From NCBI RefSeq assembly GCF_029892285.1, contig NZ_JARXVM010000006.1:124001-188000 (forward strand): a stretch of DNA of 64,000 bases, in the 5' to 3' direction. Of this stretch, positions 8,786 through 17,694 are shown piece by piece. The notes beneath the pieces were generated by a model that saw nothing but the letters and a program-made list of their open reading frames with translations, had not been told where the DNA came from and ran no database searches. Both the position numbers and the translations under genes were made by a program. This DNA comes from Rhizobium sp. SG_E_25_P2 (GTDB lineage Bacteria; Pseudomonadota; Alphaproteobacteria; Rhizobiales; Rhizobiaceae). The number at the start of each line of letters is the position of its first letter. Within the stretch, counting starts at the first letter, position 1.

Positions 8786-9382
8786 ATGAAACTGCTCTAT
8801 TCCTCCGCATCCCCCTATTCCGCCAAATGCCGCATGGCCGCCGCATATCTTGGACTGGACATCGAATTCGTCGCGGTGAAGACGGATGAGGAGCCCTCGC
8901 TGCTGATCGACAACAATCCGCTTGGCAAGATACCCTGCCTTGTGAGGGAGGACGCGCCGTCGGTGTTCGACAGCGCCACGATCATGCAATTCTTCAATCG
9001 CGACACAAAGGGCAAGCTCTATCCGCGCAATCCGGTCAGACGAACCGAAGCGGAAGTGCTGGAGGCGCTGTGCGACGGCGTTACCGATTGCCTCATCGCC
9101 ATCATCTATGAGCGGCGTTTCCGGCCGGAAGACAAGCAGCACCAGCCCTGGATCGACAAGCAGTGGGCCAAGGTCGAACGCGCGCTCGACCACCTCGACG
9201 CCCATCTGCCGAAGACCGGCAAGAGCCTGCACGGCGGACATTTCGCGCTCGCCGCGCTGATCGGCTATCTCGATCTCAGATTCGCCGGCCAATGGGAAAA
9301 AGGTCACGGCAAGCTCAAGACCTGGCGCAAGAAATTCGAGCGCCTCTTCCCGGACTACGAGGCGCTCAAGCCGCAGGCCTGA
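8786..9382 (+). CDS. Glutathione S-transferase family protein
   Basis: The 198-residue protein has a thioredoxin-like N-terminal domain starting MKLLYSSASPYSAKCRMAA, the NPLGKIPCLV segment with the cis-Pro, and the glutathione-contacting VFDSATIMQFF motif (usually ESxxI). An all-helical C-terminal domain follows, with the LAALIGYLDLRF helix. A detoxification or thiol-transfer role is general for the family; the substrate is unknown. It starts 13 bases after the RNase T2 stop, so it may be co-transcribed, and ends 6 bases from the convergent gene. Confidence 0.9.
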   Translation: MKLLYSSASPYSAKCRMAAAYLGLDIEFVAVKTDEEPSLLIDNNPLGKIPCLVREDAPSVFDSATIMQFFNRDTKGKLYPRNPVRRTEAEVLEALCDGVTDCLIAIIYERRFRPEDKQHQPWIDKQWAKVERALDHLDAHLPKTGKSLHGGHFALAALIGYLDLRFAGQWEKGHGKLKTWRKKFERLFPDYEALKPQA

Positions 9383-9388
9383 TCGCCC

Positions 9389-9700
9389 TCAGGGAGAAAC
9401 GCCACGCTGGGGCTGGATGTCGTCGGGCGCGGGCGTCGCGTCAATCGTATTCTGCGCCGGAGGCTCTGCGTCGCTATCGGCGCTGGCCGCCGGCGGATCT
9501 GGCTGCTGCGGAGCGATCGCGACACCGTAGATTTCCGTGACGCCCCAGGCGACCAACGCCAGAACCAGGCCGGCCACAAGCACCCAGAGAACCGGTCTGC
9601 CTCTCTGCCCCTGGCGCGCTTGGGTGGCGTTGCGCTCGACGGTGCGGTCGATCACCGGCGCGTCCTTCAGCTTGCCATCTGAATCGATTTGTCTCGACAT
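9389..9700 (-). CDS. Small single-pass membrane protein, unknown
   Basis: A 103-residue product with a charged cytoplasmic-looking N-terminus (MSRQIDSDGKLKDAPVIDR), one membrane helix at about residues 37-58 (VLWVLVAGLVLALVAWGVTE) and a Pro/Ala/Asp-rich tail. The ATG at 9700 has a GAGAGG ribosome binding site a few bases upstream. Codon use matches the neighbours. I know no family for it. It may be transcribed with the small gene at 9731-10093, which lies 30 bases upstream on the same strand. Confidence 0.7.
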   Translation of the reverse strand: MSRQIDSDGKLKDAPVIDRTVERNATQARQGQRGRPVLWVLVAGLVLALVAWGVTEIYGVAIAPQQPDPPAASADSDAEPPAQNTIDATPAPDDIQPQRGVSP

Positions 9701-9730
9701 GCTTCATCCTCTCGGCTGTGAGCGACGGCG

Positions 9731-10093
9731 TCAGGCGCCGCCCGGTTCAAGCGTGGCGGCGAATTCAGGATAGGCGCGAAGGAAGTTGTCATGCGACCCG
9801 CGGAAATCCTGCTCGCAGGTGAGCTGCACGGCGATGTTGTCACTCAGGTCCAATGCGTCCTCGAACGACACGCGGACTACATCGTTGTTGCCGCGGATCA
9901 GGTCCGCGGTCTTGTCGAAGCCATTGTCAAGAAGCCAATCGCGGGGCGCCAAAACGCTGATCAAGATCGCATAGCCATCTTCATCCTGTCGCGCCGCGCG
10001 CATTTTGTAGGCTGCAGGCGATTCCTGGCTTTGGAGGCGGATGCGCCCCTGCCCATCGACTTCTCCGAGATGTTCACCATTTTCAGACGCCAT
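9731..10093 (-). CDS. Small acidic cytoplasmic protein, unknown
   Basis: A 120-residue acidic protein without signal peptide or membrane segment. I do not recognise a domain. ATG at 10093 is preferred to an upstream start at 10183 because a GAGGA box lies about 6 bases before it, and the extra 30 residues upstream look unlike protein. Visible blocks are LSVLAP-like ISVLAPRDWLLDNGFDKTADLI and VSFEDALDLSDNIAVQLTCEQDF. It is the first gene of a probable two-gene unit with the small membrane protein downstream. Confidence 0.65.
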   Translation of the reverse strand: MASENGEHLGEVDGQGRIRLQSQESPAAYKMRAARQDEDGYAILISVLAPRDWLLDNGFDKTADLIRGNNDVVRVSFEDALDLSDNIAVQLTCEQDFRGSHDNFLRAYPEFAATLEPGGA

Positions 10094-10180
10094 GTCGTCA
10101 TCCTCGCTCGTATTGCCCTGGTCAGGCGGTCCGCCTGACGTCAACGACACAACAGGATGATGGTTCCAGCAGCCGAATGC

Positions 10181-10217
10181 CAAAAGACCCCGCCGCTGTT
10201 TGCGACGGGGTCTTTTG
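10181..10217 (-). terminator. Rho-independent terminator of the outer membrane protein gene
   Basis: A perfect 12-base inverted repeat (10181-10192 with 10206-10217, CAAAAGACCCCG / CGGGGTCTTTTG) closes a 13-base loop. On the minus strand the stem ends in CTTTT, giving a U-rich tail. It lies 30 bases after the outer membrane protein stop codon. Its symmetry means it could also stop plus-strand transcripts. Confidence 0.85.
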
Positions 10218-10247
10218 CCTGAGCCTAAAACGGCGTCAGTCGTTCAA

Positions 10248-10883
10248 TCAGAAGCGCATGCCAAGGCCGACGGAGACCTGATGCTCCTTGAAGCCGCGAT
10301 CGCGAGCGCCGCTATCGAGGTCAAAAGTCTGGGTCTGGTAGTTGGTGAAGCGATACTCGGTGCGAGCCGTGATCTGATCGGTGATCTTGGCTTCGACGCC
10401 AGCGCCGACGGTCGCGCCGATCAGCGTCTTGGAGTCGTGCGAGGTCGCGTCTTCGGCCTTGACATTGGCGGCGGCCAGACCGGCGGCGCCGTAGACGAGA
10501 GCCGGCTGCAGGTCGTAGCCCACGCGGCCGCGGATCGTGCCGTTCAGACGCTGGGTGGTTTCGACGCCGTTCTTCTGACCGTCAACGCCGGAATAGTTGA
10601 TGTCGGCTTCGCCGCCATACACGATCTGGCCCTGCTGCATGTTGTAGCCGCCATAGAGACCGCCGCCGAGGCCGTTGGTGTCATAGTCGCTCGGAGCCGT
10701 CTTGGCCCATTGCTGGGTCACGCGACCGCCGACATAAGCGCCGTCCCAACCACCGACAGGCGCCATGGCGTCCTGGGATTCCGGAGCGAGCGGAACTTCA
10801 TCGATGGCGTCAGCCGCCTGGGCGGCGGACAGGGCCGACAGCATCATGGTGGAGGCTGCGAGTGTCACGAACAGATTGCGCAT
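10248..10883 (-). CDS. Outer membrane beta-barrel protein (Omp25/OmpA-like porin family)
   Basis: The 211-residue product has a signal peptide (MRNLFVTLAASTMMLSALSAAQAADA), a short linker, then GGWDGAYVGGRVTQQW and alternating strands such as LYGGYNMQQGQIVYGGEADINYSG, and ends in VGLGMRF with the C-terminal Phe used by the BAM machinery. This is the pattern of rhizobial and Brucella Omp25/Omp31-type eight-strand barrels. ATG at 10883 follows an AAGGAG box at ideal spacing. It has its own strong terminator downstream and an AT-rich leader upstream, so it is a well expressed single gene. Confidence 0.9.
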   Translation of the reverse strand: MRNLFVTLAASTMMLSALSAAQAADAIDEVPLAPESQDAMAPVGGWDGAYVGGRVTQQWAKTAPSDYDTNGLGGGLYGGYNMQQGQIVYGGEADINYSGVDGQKNGVETTQRLNGTIRGRVGYDLQPALVYGAAGLAAANVKAEDATSHDSKTLIGATVGAGVEAKITDQITARTEYRFTNYQTQTFDLDSGARDRGFKEHQVSVGLGMRF

Positions 10884-11228
10884 TGTCTTCTCCTTACATC
10901 CGGCGTCTCGCGTCATTTCCCGCGGCGCCATTGATTTTCAAAATGACCCAAAAGGATCCAAAGCTTCGATGTCCCTTTAATGAAGCGTTTTTCATTACCA
11001 ACAGGTTAATCAAAAAAGGCAATGTTGTGACATTTTTCATCTACAACGCCACTTTTAAAGCATCTCTGGATTTTATATAATTGTTTACCATAAAATATCC
11101 TATAATATACTTTCAATAACTCAACTTTAACATGGTTAACAAATTATTTAATCTGATGTTTGGACAGGTGCGTATCAACCCTATATCAGGACGCAGATAA
11201 TCTGCGAGCGATTCAAAAGGTCCGTCAG
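10884..11228. other. AT-rich intergenic region between divergent genes
   Basis: About 345 bases with markedly lower GC than the rest of the window, especially 10940-11160. It separates the divergent outer membrane protein gene and the SDR gene and must hold both promoters. Runs such as TTTTATATAATTGTTTACC and several GTTAAC/TTTAA motifs are present, but none matches a CtrA site (TTAA-N7-TTAA) exactly. I see no coding region or stable hairpin. Confidence 0.6.
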
Positions 11229-11996
11229 TTGAAAAACACGCATATCAAGACAGCTTTGGTGACGGGCGGATCCACCCGTATCGGCGCGGCTATTGTCAAG
11301 GATCTTGCCGATCATGGATTCGCGGTCGCCATTCACGCCAACGGCTCCTTGGCGCAGGCGTCAGAACTTTGCGCGGCGATCGCGTCGCGAGGAGGACGCG
11401 CCTGCGTTGTGCAGGCCGATCTTTGCGACGCAGGAGCCCGCGCTGGCGTGATCGCCAAAGCAGCGGCGGCGCTTGGCCCCCTCGGCCTTGTCATCAACAA
11501 CGCGTCGATCTTCGAAGACGATTGCATCGAGAGCTTCGACGAAGAGGTATTCGAGAAGCATTTCGCCGTTCATGTGAAAGCGCCGGCGACGCTCATCCGC
11601 GATTTCACCGCGCAATTGCCAGAGGCGGCCCATGGACTTGTGGTGAACATGATCGACCAGCGCGTCTGGGCGCTTAATCCGCGCTTCTTCACCTATACAC
11701 TGTCCAAAGCCGCGCTGTGGACCGCCACCCAGACGCTGGCGCAGGCGCTGGCGCCAAGAATCCGGGTGAATGCGATTGGCCCCGGTCCGACCCTGAAAAA
11801 CCACAGGCAAAGCGAGGCGGACTTCGCCGCACAGGTGGACGGCCTAATCCTGAAGGCAGGCCCAGCGCTTGCCGAATTCGGCCAGACCATTCGTTTTCTC
11901 TTTGACACGCCGTCGATCACGGGCCAGATGATCGCTCTGGACGGGGGACAACACCTCGCCTGGCAAACCCCAGATGTCGCGGAGATCAAGGAATGA
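11229..11996 (+). CDS. SDR oxidoreductase, FolM/pteridine reductase-like
   Basis: A 255-residue short-chain dehydrogenase. The cofactor loop is TGGSTRIG, the TGxxxRxG form of pteridine reductases that favours NADPH. NNASIF follows, and the catalytic Tyr and Lys are in YTLSKAAL. The usual catalytic Ser is replaced by Asp in NMIDQRVW, as in PTR1 and E. coli FolM. It probably reduces dihydromonapterin or dihydrofolate. TTG at 11229 with AAAGG before it gives a natural N-terminus ([14 protein letters not shown]); TTG at 11160 is an alternative. Its stop overlaps the uvrC start (ATGA). Confidence 0.85.
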   Translation: MKNTHIKTALVTGGSTRIGAAIVKDLADHGFAVAIHANGSLAQASELCAAIASRGGRACVVQADLCDAGARAGVIAKAAAALGPLGLVINNASIFEDDCIESFDEEVFEKHFAVHVKAPATLIRDFTAQLPEAAHGLVVNMIDQRVWALNPRFFTYTLSKAALWTATQTLAQALAPRIRVNAIGPGPTLKNHRQSEADFAAQVDGLILKAGPALAEFGQTIRFLFDTPSITGQMIALDGGQHLAWQTPDVAEIKE

Positions 11997-14023
11997 CGGC
12001 AATGACGCCGAAGGATGGCGGCATTCTCTATGACGAAAACCTGACGGAAGACGAATTCGACGAAACAGACGACGCGGAGATCGTCGCCGTCAAGGGTCCC
12101 GATATCGCCTGGCGCGAAACGCCGCTGCCGGAGACGGGACTGACCGGCATGGAGTTGATCGGCGAATTCGTCAAACAATTGCCAAACAGACCCGGCGTCT
12201 ATCGCATGCTCAACGCCGAGAACGAGGTTCTCTATGTCGGCAAGGCGCGGTCGCTGAAGAAACGCGTCAGCAACTACGCCCAGGGCCGCGTCCATTCCAA
12301 TCGCACCGCGCGGATGGTGCGAGAGACCGCCAATATGGAATTCGTCATCACCCGGACGGAGACCGAGGCGCTGCTGCTGGAAGCCAATCTGATCAAGCGG
12401 CTGCGCCCCCGCTTCAATGTGCTGCTGCGCGACGACAAATCCTTTCCCTATATCCTGATCACCGGCGGGCATAGAGCCCCGGCGATCTACAAGCATCGCG
12501 GCGCCCGGGTGCGCAAAGGCGATTATTTCGGTCCCTTCGCCTCGGCGACGGCGGTCGGACGCACCATCAATTCGCTGCAGCGCGCCTTCCTGCTGCGCAC
12601 CTGCACGGATTCGGTGTTCGAAAGCCGGACCCGTCCCTGTCTTCTCTATCAGATCAAGCGCTGTTCCGGTCCCTGCACGCATGAGGTCACGGATCAAGGC
12701 TATGACGTTTTGGTGCGCGAGGCGCGCGACTTCCTGTCGGGCAAGAGCCAGAATGTGAAGGCGGAAATCGCCGGCCAGATGAACCAAGCGGCCGAGGATC
12801 TCGATTTCGAGCGCGCCGCCGTCTATCGGGATCGTCTGGCGGCGCTCTCGCATGTGCAGGGGCATCAGGGCATTCATCTCGCCAGCGTGGAAGAGGCCGA
12901 TGTCTTCGCCATCCATCATGACGGCGGGCTTTCCTGCATCCAGGTGTTCTTCTACCGGACAGGCCAGAACTGGGGCAATCGCGCCTATTTCCCGAAGGCC
13001 GACCCATCGCTGACCTCGGCTGAAGTGTTGAACGCCTTTCTCGCCCAGTTCTATGACGACAAGCCCTGCCCCCGGCAAATCCTCCTTTCCGAACCAATCG
13101 AGGAAATGGACCTATTGTCGGATGCGCTGACCGAGCGGGCCGGCTTTCGTGTCGCCATTCATGCGCCGCAACGCGGCGAAAAACGCGAAGTCGTGGACCA
13201 TGCGCTCAACAATGCGCGCGAGGCGCATGGCCGCAAGATCGCCGAGACGTCGTCGCAGGCGCGCCTGCTCGCCGGCATGGCTGAAACATTCGCCCTCGCC
13301 TACCCGCCCCGCCGCATCGAGATCTACGACAATTCCCACATCATGGGGACCAATGCGGTGGGCGGCATGGTGGTCGCGGGCATGGATGGCTTCCTGAAAA
13401 ACCACTACCGCAAATTCAACATCAAATCCGAGGATCTGACGCCCGGCGACGACTTCGGCATGATGCGCGAGGTGATGACGCGCCGGTTCAGCCGTCTCAT
13501 CAAGGAGAATGGCAAACCGGACCGCTCCAAAGCGCCCGAGGACGACGACGTCGTGCCCGCCTGGCCAGACGTCATTCTGATCGATGGCGGACAAGGACAG
13601 ATGACAGCGGTGCGCGCGATTCTCTCCGAACTCGACATCACCGATTGCGTGACCGCGATCGGCGTCGCCAAGGGCGCTGACCGCGAAGCCGGTCGCGAGC
13701 GCTTTTTTCAGGAAGGCAAACCGTCCTTCACCCTGCCGCCCCGCGATCCCGTGCTGTATTTCATCCAGCGTTTGCGCGACGAGGCGCATCGCTTCGCCAT
13801 CGGTTCGCACCGGGCGCGCCGAAAGAGGGAACTGGTCAAGAATCCGCTGGACGAAGTCGCCGGTATCGGCCCCACGCGCAAGCGGGCTCTCCTGCAACAT
13901 TTCGGGACGGCGAAGGCGGTCTCACGCGCCGGCATTCCCGACCTCATGGCCGTACAGGGAATCTCCGAAGCCGTGGCGCGCCTGATTTACGCGCATTTCC
14001 ACGATTCCCTGCCCGAAAAATAG
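11993..14023 (+). CDS. uvrC: Excinuclease ABC subunit C
   Basis: UvrC makes both incisions around a UvrB-bound lesion in nucleotide excision repair. The 676-residue protein has the GIY-YIG nuclease domain (PGVYRM...[13 protein letters not shown], about residues 65-145), the UVR UvrB-binding motif ([17 protein letters not shown]), the RNase H-like second nuclease domain ([26 protein letters not shown]) and C-terminal helix-hairpin-helix repeats ([17 protein letters not shown]). An acidic extension of about 45 residues precedes the first domain. No SOS box was seen upstream. It is translationally coupled to the SDR gene. Confidence 0.97.
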   Translation: MTAMTPKDGGILYDENLTEDEFDETDDAEIVAVKGPDIAWRETPLPETGLTGMELIGEFVKQLPNRPGVYRMLNAENEVLYVGKARSLKKRVSNYAQGRVHSNRTARMVRETANMEFVITRTETEALLLEANLIKRLRPRFNVLLRDDKSFPYILITGGHRAPAIYKHRGARVRKGDYFGPFASATAVGRTINSLQRAFLLRTCTDSVFESRTRPCLLYQIKRCSGPCTHEVTDQGYDVLVREARDFLSGKSQNVKAEIAGQMNQAAEDLDFERAAVYRDRLAALSHVQGHQGIHLASVEEADVFAIHHDGGLSCIQVFFYRTGQNWGNRAYFPKADPSLTSAEVLNAFLAQFYDDKPCPRQILLSEPIEEMDLLSDALTERAGFRVAIHAPQRGEKREVVDHALNNAREAHGRKIAETSSQARLLAGMAETFALAYPPRRIEIYDNSHIMGTNAVGGMVVAGMDGFLKNHYRKFNIKSEDLTPGDDFGMMREVMTRRFSRLIKENGKPDRSKAPEDDDVVPAWPDVILIDGGQGQMTAVRAILSELDITDCVTAIGVAKGADREAGRERFFQEGKPSFTLPPRDPVLYFIQRLRDEAHRFAIGSHRARRKRELVKNPLDEVAGIGPTRKRALLQHFGTAKAVSRAGIPDLMAVQGISEAVARLIYAHFHDSLPEK

Positions 14024-14054
14024 CGTTCCAGATCTGCAAATTTGCTCATGACAA

Positions 14055-14085
14055 AAGCGCCGCTTTGTGAAACAAAGCGGCGCTT
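14055..14085 (-). terminator. Perfect 13-base-pair hairpin, intrinsic terminator on the minus strand
   Basis: Arms 14055-14067 and 14073-14085 (AAGCGCCGCTTTG / CAAAGCGGCGCTT) are perfect complements around a 5-base loop. On the minus strand the stem is followed by TTTTGTC, a U-rich tail, whereas the plus strand has none. It therefore looks like the end of a minus-strand transcript rather than only of uvrC, although it may also stop uvrC read-through. Confidence 0.65.
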
Positions 14086-14290
14086 CTAAAAGGGGGTCGG
14101 TCAGCGTAATTGCAGAACGAGGACTCCGCGTGTTTTACATCTGACCGACCGGCCCCACGATTCAGGAGATGCGGCGGACCTGAGCATCATGGGGTAGCTG
14201 GAAATTTTTATTTCCTCTCCGTTGAAATGAAGATGACCGGGAATCGTTTTAAAATCAACGCCTCCAAGCGCACTATCCGGTGGAAACAAC
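14055..14290 (-). ncRNA. Candidate structured small RNA (boundaries uncertain)
   Basis: Reading on the minus strand, the stretch before the 14055-14085 terminator contains a short stem at 14162-14183 (TCAGG / CCTGA) and a perfect 10-base-pair stem at 14095-14104 with 14141-14150 (GGTCGGTCAG / CTGACCGACC). No minus-strand protein gene ends here, so the terminator has no other owner. No promoter could be fixed, and the 5' end is a guess. The structure does not match tmRNA, SRP RNA or RNase P as I know them; 6S RNA was considered but not supported. Confidence 0.35.
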
Positions 14291-14600
14291 TAGTATTTCA
14301 TCATCGCCTAACATGACAGTTCGAAATGTCGCTTTGTAACAGTCCCGAAAGATGCGCAATATTCACGCAAGCCATGCTCAAGCTAAAGCAGATAGACTCA
14401 TTTTTGCTCACTTAAGCGGCATTTGAGAAATCCTAGTTAAGGGTTTGAAAAAAAACCTAAAAACTGTTTCTTGATCGAACAGCCGTAAATAACGTTTAAC
14501 TAAAATGTACTATGGAGCTTGAATTCGCAACCCGTGACTGCGCTTCGCGAGCCGGCGCGCTTTATGCGATTCATTTGCTGCCTGAACGAACTCACAAACC

Positions 14601-14609
14601 TGTGGATAA
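14601..14609 (-). other. Isolated perfect DnaA box
   Basis: The minus strand reads TTATCCACA, the consensus DnaA-binding 9-mer, inside the uvrC-pleD gap. No second close box was seen nearby, so this is not evidence of an origin. It may be a regulatory or chance site. Confidence 0.4.
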
Positions 14610-14846
14610 CTTTGCGTGAGATGTCCATCAGAGGTCGTACCCGGCATTTTTCCGGTCCGCACGTTCACAGCGCGCCCTGCATCCGTTTTTTAGGCAGAAG
14701 CAGGCTCCCTATCGGCGTCTCTCCGCCAATTATTATTTCGCAGCGATCGGCTCTTCGAAGTATTTTTTTGCCCAAAGCGGTCATGTCTGAACCAAACAGG
14801 CCGGCGCTTTGCATCCGCCAACGCGGCGACGGGGAAGTAAAAACAG

Positions 14847-16220
14847 TCAGGCGGCGGCGGCGACGACGCGATTGCGGCCGGCATGCTTGGCTTCATACAG
14901 TGCTTTGTCGGCTTGCTTGAGAAGTTGGTCCGGAGTTTCGGCACCCCAGACCGTCGAGGAGATGCCGATGGAGGCGGTGATCGGCAGCGTCAGACCAGAG
15001 GCCCTCAACTTGAAAAGTTCGATCTCCACGACCTCGCGCAAACGTTCGGCGACCAAGGCCGCAGTCTCCGGCGTGGTGTCGGGCATCACCACCACGAATT
15101 CCTCGCCGCCAAAGCGGCAGGCGAGATCAGCGCCGCGCACCGTCTGGCGAATGCGATTGGCGAATTCGCGCAACACCTCGTCGCCAGCGTCATGGCCATA
15201 GGTGTCGTTGACCGATTTGAAGCGATCGATATCGGTGATGCAGAGCGACAGCGGTCGCCCGCGCAGCTTGGCGCGTTCAAACAGGGTCTTCAAATGGCGA
15301 TCGAGGTAGCGACGATTGTTCAGGCCGGTAAGACCATCGGTCACCGCCAGTTCGAGCGTCTGCTCCAGTCCGGAGCGAAGTTGATCGTTCGCCCGCTTGC
15401 GGCGGATCTGCGTCAGGCAACGCACCAATAGCTCATTGGGTTCGATCGGTCGCAGGATATAGTCGTTGACGCCGAGTTCGAGTGCGCGAACCACCATTGG
15501 CTCGCCGCCCTGGTCGACCACCAGCAGAATCGGAATGAAGCGCGACCGCTCCAGCGATCGCAGCTGAGAACAAAGCCGCAGCGGATCGTAATCCTCGAAA
15601 TTCGAATTGACGATCACCAGATCATAGTCACCCTCAGCGGCGTCGAATATCGCAGCCTGCGGATCGGAGATAGCCCTGACATCGGCGATCGGCTTGAGCG
15701 TGCGGGCGATTCGCTCCTGGGAATTGGCGCGTCCATCGACCAGCAGCACATTGGCCGGTTCGCCCTGATCGCGATCGGAATTGAAGGAGGCCATGTCAAG
15801 CCCGACGCTGCGCGCCGTCTCCGCCCTGAGGCGCAATTCGTCGTTCAGCATCTTCAGGCGCACGAGGCTCTTCACGCGCGCCATCAATTGAAGATCGTTG
15901 ACTGGCTTGGTGAGAAAATCATCAGCGCCGGCTTTCAGGCCGCGAACGCGGTCGGCAGCCTGGTCGAGCGCCGTCACCATCACCACCGGGATATGGGCCG
16001 TGCGCGGATTGGCCTTCAGCCTTTCACAGACCTCAAACCCGTCGATGCCCGGCATCATGACATCGAGCAGGATCACGTCGACAGGCGTCTTCGCGCAGAT
16101 ATCGAGGCATTTGTAGCCGTCGTCCGCCGTCAGCACCTCGAAATATTCCGCGATCAGTCTCGCTTCGAGCAGCTTGAGATTGGCGAGAACGTCGTCGACG
16201 ACAAGGATACGAGCGGTCAT
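14847..16220 (-). CDS. pleD: Diguanylate cyclase response regulator PleD
   Basis: The 457-residue protein has the Rec-Rec-GGDEF architecture of PleD. The first receiver holds the phosphoacceptor Asp53 (ILLDVMMPG). The second receiver is degenerate, with Asn where the Asp should be (VIVNSNF). The cyclase site is GGEEF near residue 370, with the inhibitory RxxD (RGAD) five residues before it, so product inhibition by c-di-GMP is expected. PleD synthesises c-di-GMP to drive cell-cycle and motility transitions. It follows divK by 12 bases in the same operon, as in Caulobacter and rhizobia. Confidence 0.96.
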   Translation of the reverse strand: MTARILVVDDVLANLKLLEARLIAEYFEVLTADDGYKCLDICAKTPVDVILLDVMMPGIDGFEVCERLKANPRTAHIPVVMVTALDQAADRVRGLKAGADDFLTKPVNDLQLMARVKSLVRLKMLNDELRLRAETARSVGLDMASFNSDRDQGEPANVLLVDGRANSQERIARTLKPIADVRAISDPQAAIFDAAEGDYDLVIVNSNFEDYDPLRLCSQLRSLERSRFIPILLVVDQGGEPMVVRALELGVNDYILRPIEPNELLVRCLTQIRRKRANDQLRSGLEQTLELAVTDGLTGLNNRRYLDRHLKTLFERAKLRGRPLSLCITDIDRFKSVNDTYGHDAGDEVLREFANRIRQTVRGADLACRFGGEEFVVVMPDTTPETAALVAERLREVVEIELFKLRASGLTLPITASIGISSTVWGAETPDQLLKQADKALYEAKHAGRNRVVAAAA

Positions 16221-16232
16221 AACGGCTCCGGG

Positions 16233-16604
16233 TCAGGCGTCGCCAAGATAGGTCTTGATGGTTTCCAGGAATTTCGGCACCGAAATCGGTTTGGAAATAT
16301 AGGCTTCGCAACCGCCCTGACGAATGCGTTCCTCGTCGCCCTTCATCGCGAAAGCGGTGACGGCGATGACCGGAATCATATGCAATTCATCGTCTTCCTT
16401 CAGCCATTTGGTCACTTCGAGCCCGGACACCTCCGGCAGCTGGATGTCCATGAGGATGAGGTCGGGACGGTGCTGGCGGGCGAGGTCGAGCGCTTCCATG
16501 CCATTGCGGGTCTGGATGGTCTTGTAGCCCGACGCCTCGATCAGGTCTCGAAAGAGCTTCATGTTGAGCTCGTTGTCCTCGACGATCATCACCTGTTTCG
16601 GCAT
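16233..16604 (-). CDS. divK: Single-domain cell-cycle response regulator DivK
   Basis: The 123-residue receiver-only protein has acidic residues near the N-terminus (IVEDNELN), phosphoacceptor Asp53 ([13 protein letters not shown]), Thr in AVTAFAM and Lys in YISKPIS. DivK is phosphorylated and dephosphorylated by DivJ and PleC and feeds into DivL-CckA-CtrA control and PleD activation. ATG at 16604 gives the conserved [18 protein letters not shown] start; the 17 in-frame residues upstream are not conserved. It is divergent from the DUF3572 gene, with about 120 bases holding both promoters. Confidence 0.96.
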   Translation of the reverse strand: MPKQVMIVEDNELNMKLFRDLIEASGYKTIQTRNGMEALDLARQHRPDLILMDIQLPEVSGLEVTKWLKEDDELHMIPVIAVTAFAMKGDEERIRQGGCEAYISKPISVPKFLETIKTYLGDA

Positions 16605-16726
16605 AGCGGTTCCACAATACCCTTCTTCTGCACGCCTTGTGTTTTGGAGTCCCATTTAGGGGCGGCATGCAGTATCTACACGGTCGGTCCGACGGACCTT
16701 ACGGCGATTCAGTTTACAAAGACGTA

Positions 16727-17044
16727 ATGAAGCTCATGAAGAACCCAAGCCGCATGCCCGCCTCCTTAACGTCCGAACAAGCCGAAGAGATCGCCGTGAA
16801 GATCCTTGCCTGGCTGTCGGGGCAGGACGATCTCATGTCCCGCTTTCTCGCCATGACCGGCATCGAAGCCCGCGATATCAGGCGCGCCGCCGGCGAACCC
16901 GGCTTTTTCGGCGGCCTGACCGGCTTCCTGATGAATCACGAACCGACGCTGATGGCCTTCAGCGCCGAAAGCGACGTTCCCGTCGAGCGGATCCAGGCGG
17001 CGCATCGGCATTTTGCGGGTCCCAGCGACGGGGTATGGCTATGA
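16727..17044 (+). CDS. DUF3572 domain protein
   Basis: A protein of about 105 residues matching the small alphaproteobacterial DUF3572 family: SEQAEEIAVKILAWLSGQDDLMSRFLAMTGIEARDIRRAAGEP followed by FFGGLTGFLMNHEPTLMAFSAE and VERIQAAHRHF. It is predicted helical and cytoplasmic; no function is known. It sits next to divK in many rhizobia, as here, which hints at cell-cycle context but proves nothing. The start is uncertain among ATG codons at 16727, 16736 and 16754. The stop overlaps the next gene (ATGA). Confidence 0.85.
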   Translation: MKLMKNPSRMPASLTSEQAEEIAVKILAWLSGQDDLMSRFLAMTGIEARDIRRAAGEPGFFGGLTGFLMNHEPTLMAFSAESDVPVERIQAAHRHFAGPSDGVWL

Positions 17045-17694
17045 TCGATTCTGTTCTGGCGTCTCTCGCTTCGTCCACGCGGCCGCTGCTGGTCTGCGAT
17101 GTTGATGAAGTCGTGCTCGAATTTCTCGATCCGTTCCATGCCTATCTGGAATCGGTCGAACATCGCCTGCATCCCGATTCCTTCCGACTGCATGGCAATG
17201 TCAGGCATTTCAGCGGAACGACTGCGACCGACGAAGCCGTCGAAGCCTTTCAGGAGGAGTTTTTCCGCACCCAGGACAAGTGGCAGAAACCTGCCCGCCA
17301 CGCCCGGGAAACGCTCGATCGGCTAAGCGTCGGCGCCGATATCGTGCTCTTGACGGCGATGCCGCCACGTCACCGGGGCGTACGCCGGGAACTGCTCGAT
17401 CTGCTCGGCTTTCATTTTCCGATGATCGCCACGGAAGAGCCGAAGGGGCCTGTCGTCAGCCAGTTGATCGCCGATCGCGGCGTGCCCGCCGCCTTCATCG
17501 ACGACATCTTCACCAATCTCCATTCGGTCCGAGCCCATGCGCCGGACTGCCTGCTGATCAACCTGATGGCCAACGACATCTTCCGTTCCATGGCCCCCGA
17601 TCCCGGCGAACGCGTCCACAAGGCGACAAGCTGGCTGGAGGCGGAGCGGTTGATCCGCAGTCATTTCGGCTCCCTGGATCAGGTCACAATGTAA
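17041..17694 (+). CDS. HAD-like hydrolase, unknown substrate
   Basis: The 217-residue protein shows HAD superfamily motifs: CDVDEVVLEF with Asp20 and Asp22 (motif I), VLLTAMPP with Thr (motif II), a Lys in EEPKGPVV (motif III) and FIDDIFTNL (motif IV). A helical cap lies between motifs I and II. It is probably a phosphatase; the substrate is unknown. ATG at 17041 overlaps the DUF3572 stop and has GGGG seven bases upstream, favouring it over ATG at 17035. The 3' end overlaps the convergent GNAT gene by 11 bases. Confidence 0.78.
   Translation: MIDSVLASLASSTRPLLVCDVDEVVLEFLDPFHAYLESVEHRLHPDSFRLHGNVRHFSGTTATDEAVEAFQEEFFRTQDKWQKPARHARETLDRLSVGADIVLLTAMPPRHRGVRRELLDLLGFHFPMIATEEPKGPVVSQLIADRGVPAAFIDDIFTNLHSVRAHAPDCLLINLMANDIFRSMAPDPGERVHKATSWLEAERLIRSHFGSLDQVTM

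Larger units (their letters stand above)
14024..14846. other. Long gap between convergent uvrC and pleD
   Basis: About 820 bases without a convincing protein gene. The uvrC-proximal part (14055-14184) has three stacked inverted repeats described separately as a candidate RNA. The central part (14420-14520) is AT-rich with GTTAAGG and AAAAAAAACC runs. A perfect DnaA box (TTATCCACA on the minus strand) is at 14601-14609. In many rhizobia rpmG follows pleD, but no L33-like sequence was found here. The remainder shows nothing I can name. Confidence 0.6.

Noticed and set aside
11131-11155. Possible CtrA sites in the AT-rich region before the SDR gene
   Set aside because: The TTAA words are spaced by 5 and 8 bases, not 7.
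11693-13078. A 461-codon open frame on the minus strand
   Set aside because: It is antisense to uvrC and the SDR gene with no family resemblance.
14314-14335. A GTTCGAA loop resembling a tRNA T arm
   Set aside because: The flanking stem is short and no acceptor, D or anticodon arm can be built around it.
14519-14920. A 133-codon plus-strand frame in the uvrC-pleD gap
   Set aside because: It runs into the 3' end of pleD on the other strand, lacks a ribosome binding site and shows no domain.
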